From contig DAOWJR010000046.1 in assembly GCA_030640275.1 (NCBI GenBank), forward strand, positions 1-6,057: a stretch of DNA of 6,057 bases, read 5' to 3'. This document shows, one piece after another, positions 5,207 to 6,057 of this stretch. The notes below the pieces were generated by a model. It was not told the DNA's origin and searched no databases. It was given only the letters and a program-made list of their open reading frames with translations. Origin of the DNA: Actinomycetes bacterium. Its GTDB lineage: Bacteria > Actinomycetota > Humimicrobiia > JAHJRV01. Numbering within the stretch: the first letter of the stretch is position 1; each line of letters starts with the position of its first letter. The position numbers and the translations under genes were made by a program.

Positions 5207-6019
5207 GTGAAATTTGAACAAAAAAAGCTAAATAAATTTAGAATGGGAGATATTAAAGCTGTTATTTTTGATTTGTGGGGAACACTTGTAAAAGATGAAA
5301 ATATAGATGAGAGTAAAAAATTTCTCAATAAACTAAACAAGATATATTTATCTATAAAAAGCATAAACAGTGTATATAACTATTTATACAAATTAAGTAA
5401 AAAACCCTCAACTGAACTAAATATAGCATTACCAGGTAGAATAAATTTTATCTCTAAGTTTTTTAAAATTATAAAAATTGAATATCAGGAAAGTCTAAAA
5501 AGACAGGAACAGATTGAATTAGATAAGGTTTTTAACAAAATTTTTAATTTATTTAATATAAAACTTAACGATAGCCAATTAACTGAAGTTTTAGGAGAGT
5601 ATTATAAATCATGGTCAAATATGACAAAGTTATATGATGATGTACTGCCCACCCTTATTTACATTCATGATAAAGGTATCAAATTAGCTTTAATTTCAAA
5701 TACTATATTTGAAGGAAAACTTCATGATAGTGACTTAAAAAGGTTAGGAATATTAAAATATTTTAACTTTACTATCTACTCATCAGATGTTAGGGTAAGG
5801 AAACCAGATTCAAAAATTTTTAAAGTTGTATTAGAAAAATTGAAAGTCTCACCAGATAAGGCTATTTTTGTTGGCGACAGATTATATGATGATATAAAAG
5901 GAGCTAAAAGTGTTGGAATTACAGCTATACTGAAAGAGAAGAGAACCTACACAGGAGAAGAAGAAATAGTACCTGATTTAGTTATAAAAAATATATCAGA
6001 TCTAAAATTATATATATAA
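5207..6019 (+). CDS. HAD-superfamily (subfamily IA-like) hydrolase
   Basis: The protein has 270 residues with the four HAD motifs: 'AVIFDLWGTLV' (nucleophile Asp22), 'LALISNT' (Ser164), 'RKPDSKIF' (Lys199) and 'AIFVGDRLYDDIKGAK' (Asp224, Asp228/229). An alpha-helical cap occupies about 35-140, as in subfamily I. In motif I the usual second Asp is Trp24 (DLWGT), a known variant; the class may still be a phosphatase, but a changed acid/base makes chemistry and substrate harder to infer. The start is taken as GTG at 5207, with GAGGT at 5198-5202. An ATG at 5243 (residue 13) would sit nearer the usual start of the fold but has no Shine-Dalgarno. It lies 61 bases after the phosphatase and 8 bases before the next gene, so it is probably one operon. 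Confidence 0.85.
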   Translation: MKFEQKKLNKFRMGDIKAVIFDLWGTLVKDENIDESKKFLNKLNKIYLSIKSINSVYNYLYKLSKKPSTELNIALPGRINFISKFFKIIKIEYQESLKRQEQIELDKVFNKIFNLFNIKLNDSQLTEVLGEYYKSWSNMTKLYDDVLPTLIYIHDKGIKLALISNTIFEGKLHDSDLKRLGILKYFNFTIYSSDVRVRKPDSKIFKVVLEKLKVSPDKAIFVGDRLYDDIKGAKSVGITAILKEKRTYTGEEEIVPDLVIKNISDLKLYI

Positions 6020-6027
6020 AACAAAAA

Positions 6028-6057
6028 ATGAGAATAGATATTGAACCTATAGGAATA
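6028..6057 (+). CDS. Start of a gene, possibly tRNA methyltransferase TrmO
   Basis: ATG at 6028 opens a frame that runs off the window after ten codons, MRIDIEPIGI. This opening resembles the 'PIG' start of TrmO (COG1720), which N6-methylates the t6A37 modification of certain tRNAs using S-adenosylmethionine. Ten residues are too few for certainty. It starts 8 bases after the HAD stop, so it is likely co-transcribed. No clear Shine-Dalgarno is seen in the A-rich gap, suggesting translational coupling. Confidence 0.4.
   Translation, partial: MRIDIEPIGI

Noticed and set aside
1..6057. tRNA, rRNA or known riboswitch
   Set aside because: No T-loop GTTCRANNC with matching acceptor stem, no rRNA-like stretch and no riboswitch core recognised on either strand.

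Overview
The window is very AT-rich DNA (about a quarter G+C by eye). Short intergenic gaps, Shine-Dalgarno-like sites (AAGGA, GGGAG, GAGGT, GGTGAT) and ATG/GTG starts point to a prokaryote. The families present (bifunctional nuclease/DUF151, DUF3786, a stand-alone tnpB, histidine phosphatase, HAD hydrolase) favour an AT-rich, probably anaerobic bacterium, perhaps from a poorly cultured phylum. An archaeon is not strictly excluded. No rRNA, tRNA or CRISPR array is visible.

Layout. (1) Bases 2-244 are the 3' end of a bifunctional-nuclease (DUF151) gene on the plus strand. It converges on a minus-strand Nudix-like hydrolase (378-983). Between them lies an isolated G-rich hairpin/G-quadruplex element (264-311). 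(2) Bases 984-1374 hold no gene but are rich in structure: a run of overlapping TATCAT/ATGATA palindromes (1011-1057) upstream of the Nudix gene, then four ACCTGATAA repeats spaced 28-31 bp (1098-1201). A 37-codon gene for an extremely basic peptide follows (1375-1488), with a long inverted repeat behind it (1509-1558). (3) On the minus strand a DUF3786 protein (2154-2798) is followed by a single-pass membrane-anchored protein of unknown function (1621-2082), probably in one transcript. (4) A stand-alone TnpB-type transposon (about 2976-4350) carries one gene, a 397-residue RNA-guided nuclease with all RuvC and zinc-finger residues visible. It has hairpin ends and a probable omega-RNA at its right end. 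No tnpA is present. (5) Directly behind it comes a plus-strand run: histidine phosphatase (4384-5145), HAD hydrolase (5207-6019) and the first ten codons of a probable TrmO tRNA methyltransferase (from 6028).

How they may work together. The transposon sits only about 33 bp upstream of the phosphatase start. Its omega-RNA guide segment would therefore be taken from the phosphatase leader, and tnpB transcription may read into that operon. The phosphatase and HAD protein are both small-molecule phosphatase types whose substrates cannot be read from sequence. The least explained part is 984-1560, with its repeats, palindromes and tiny basic gene.
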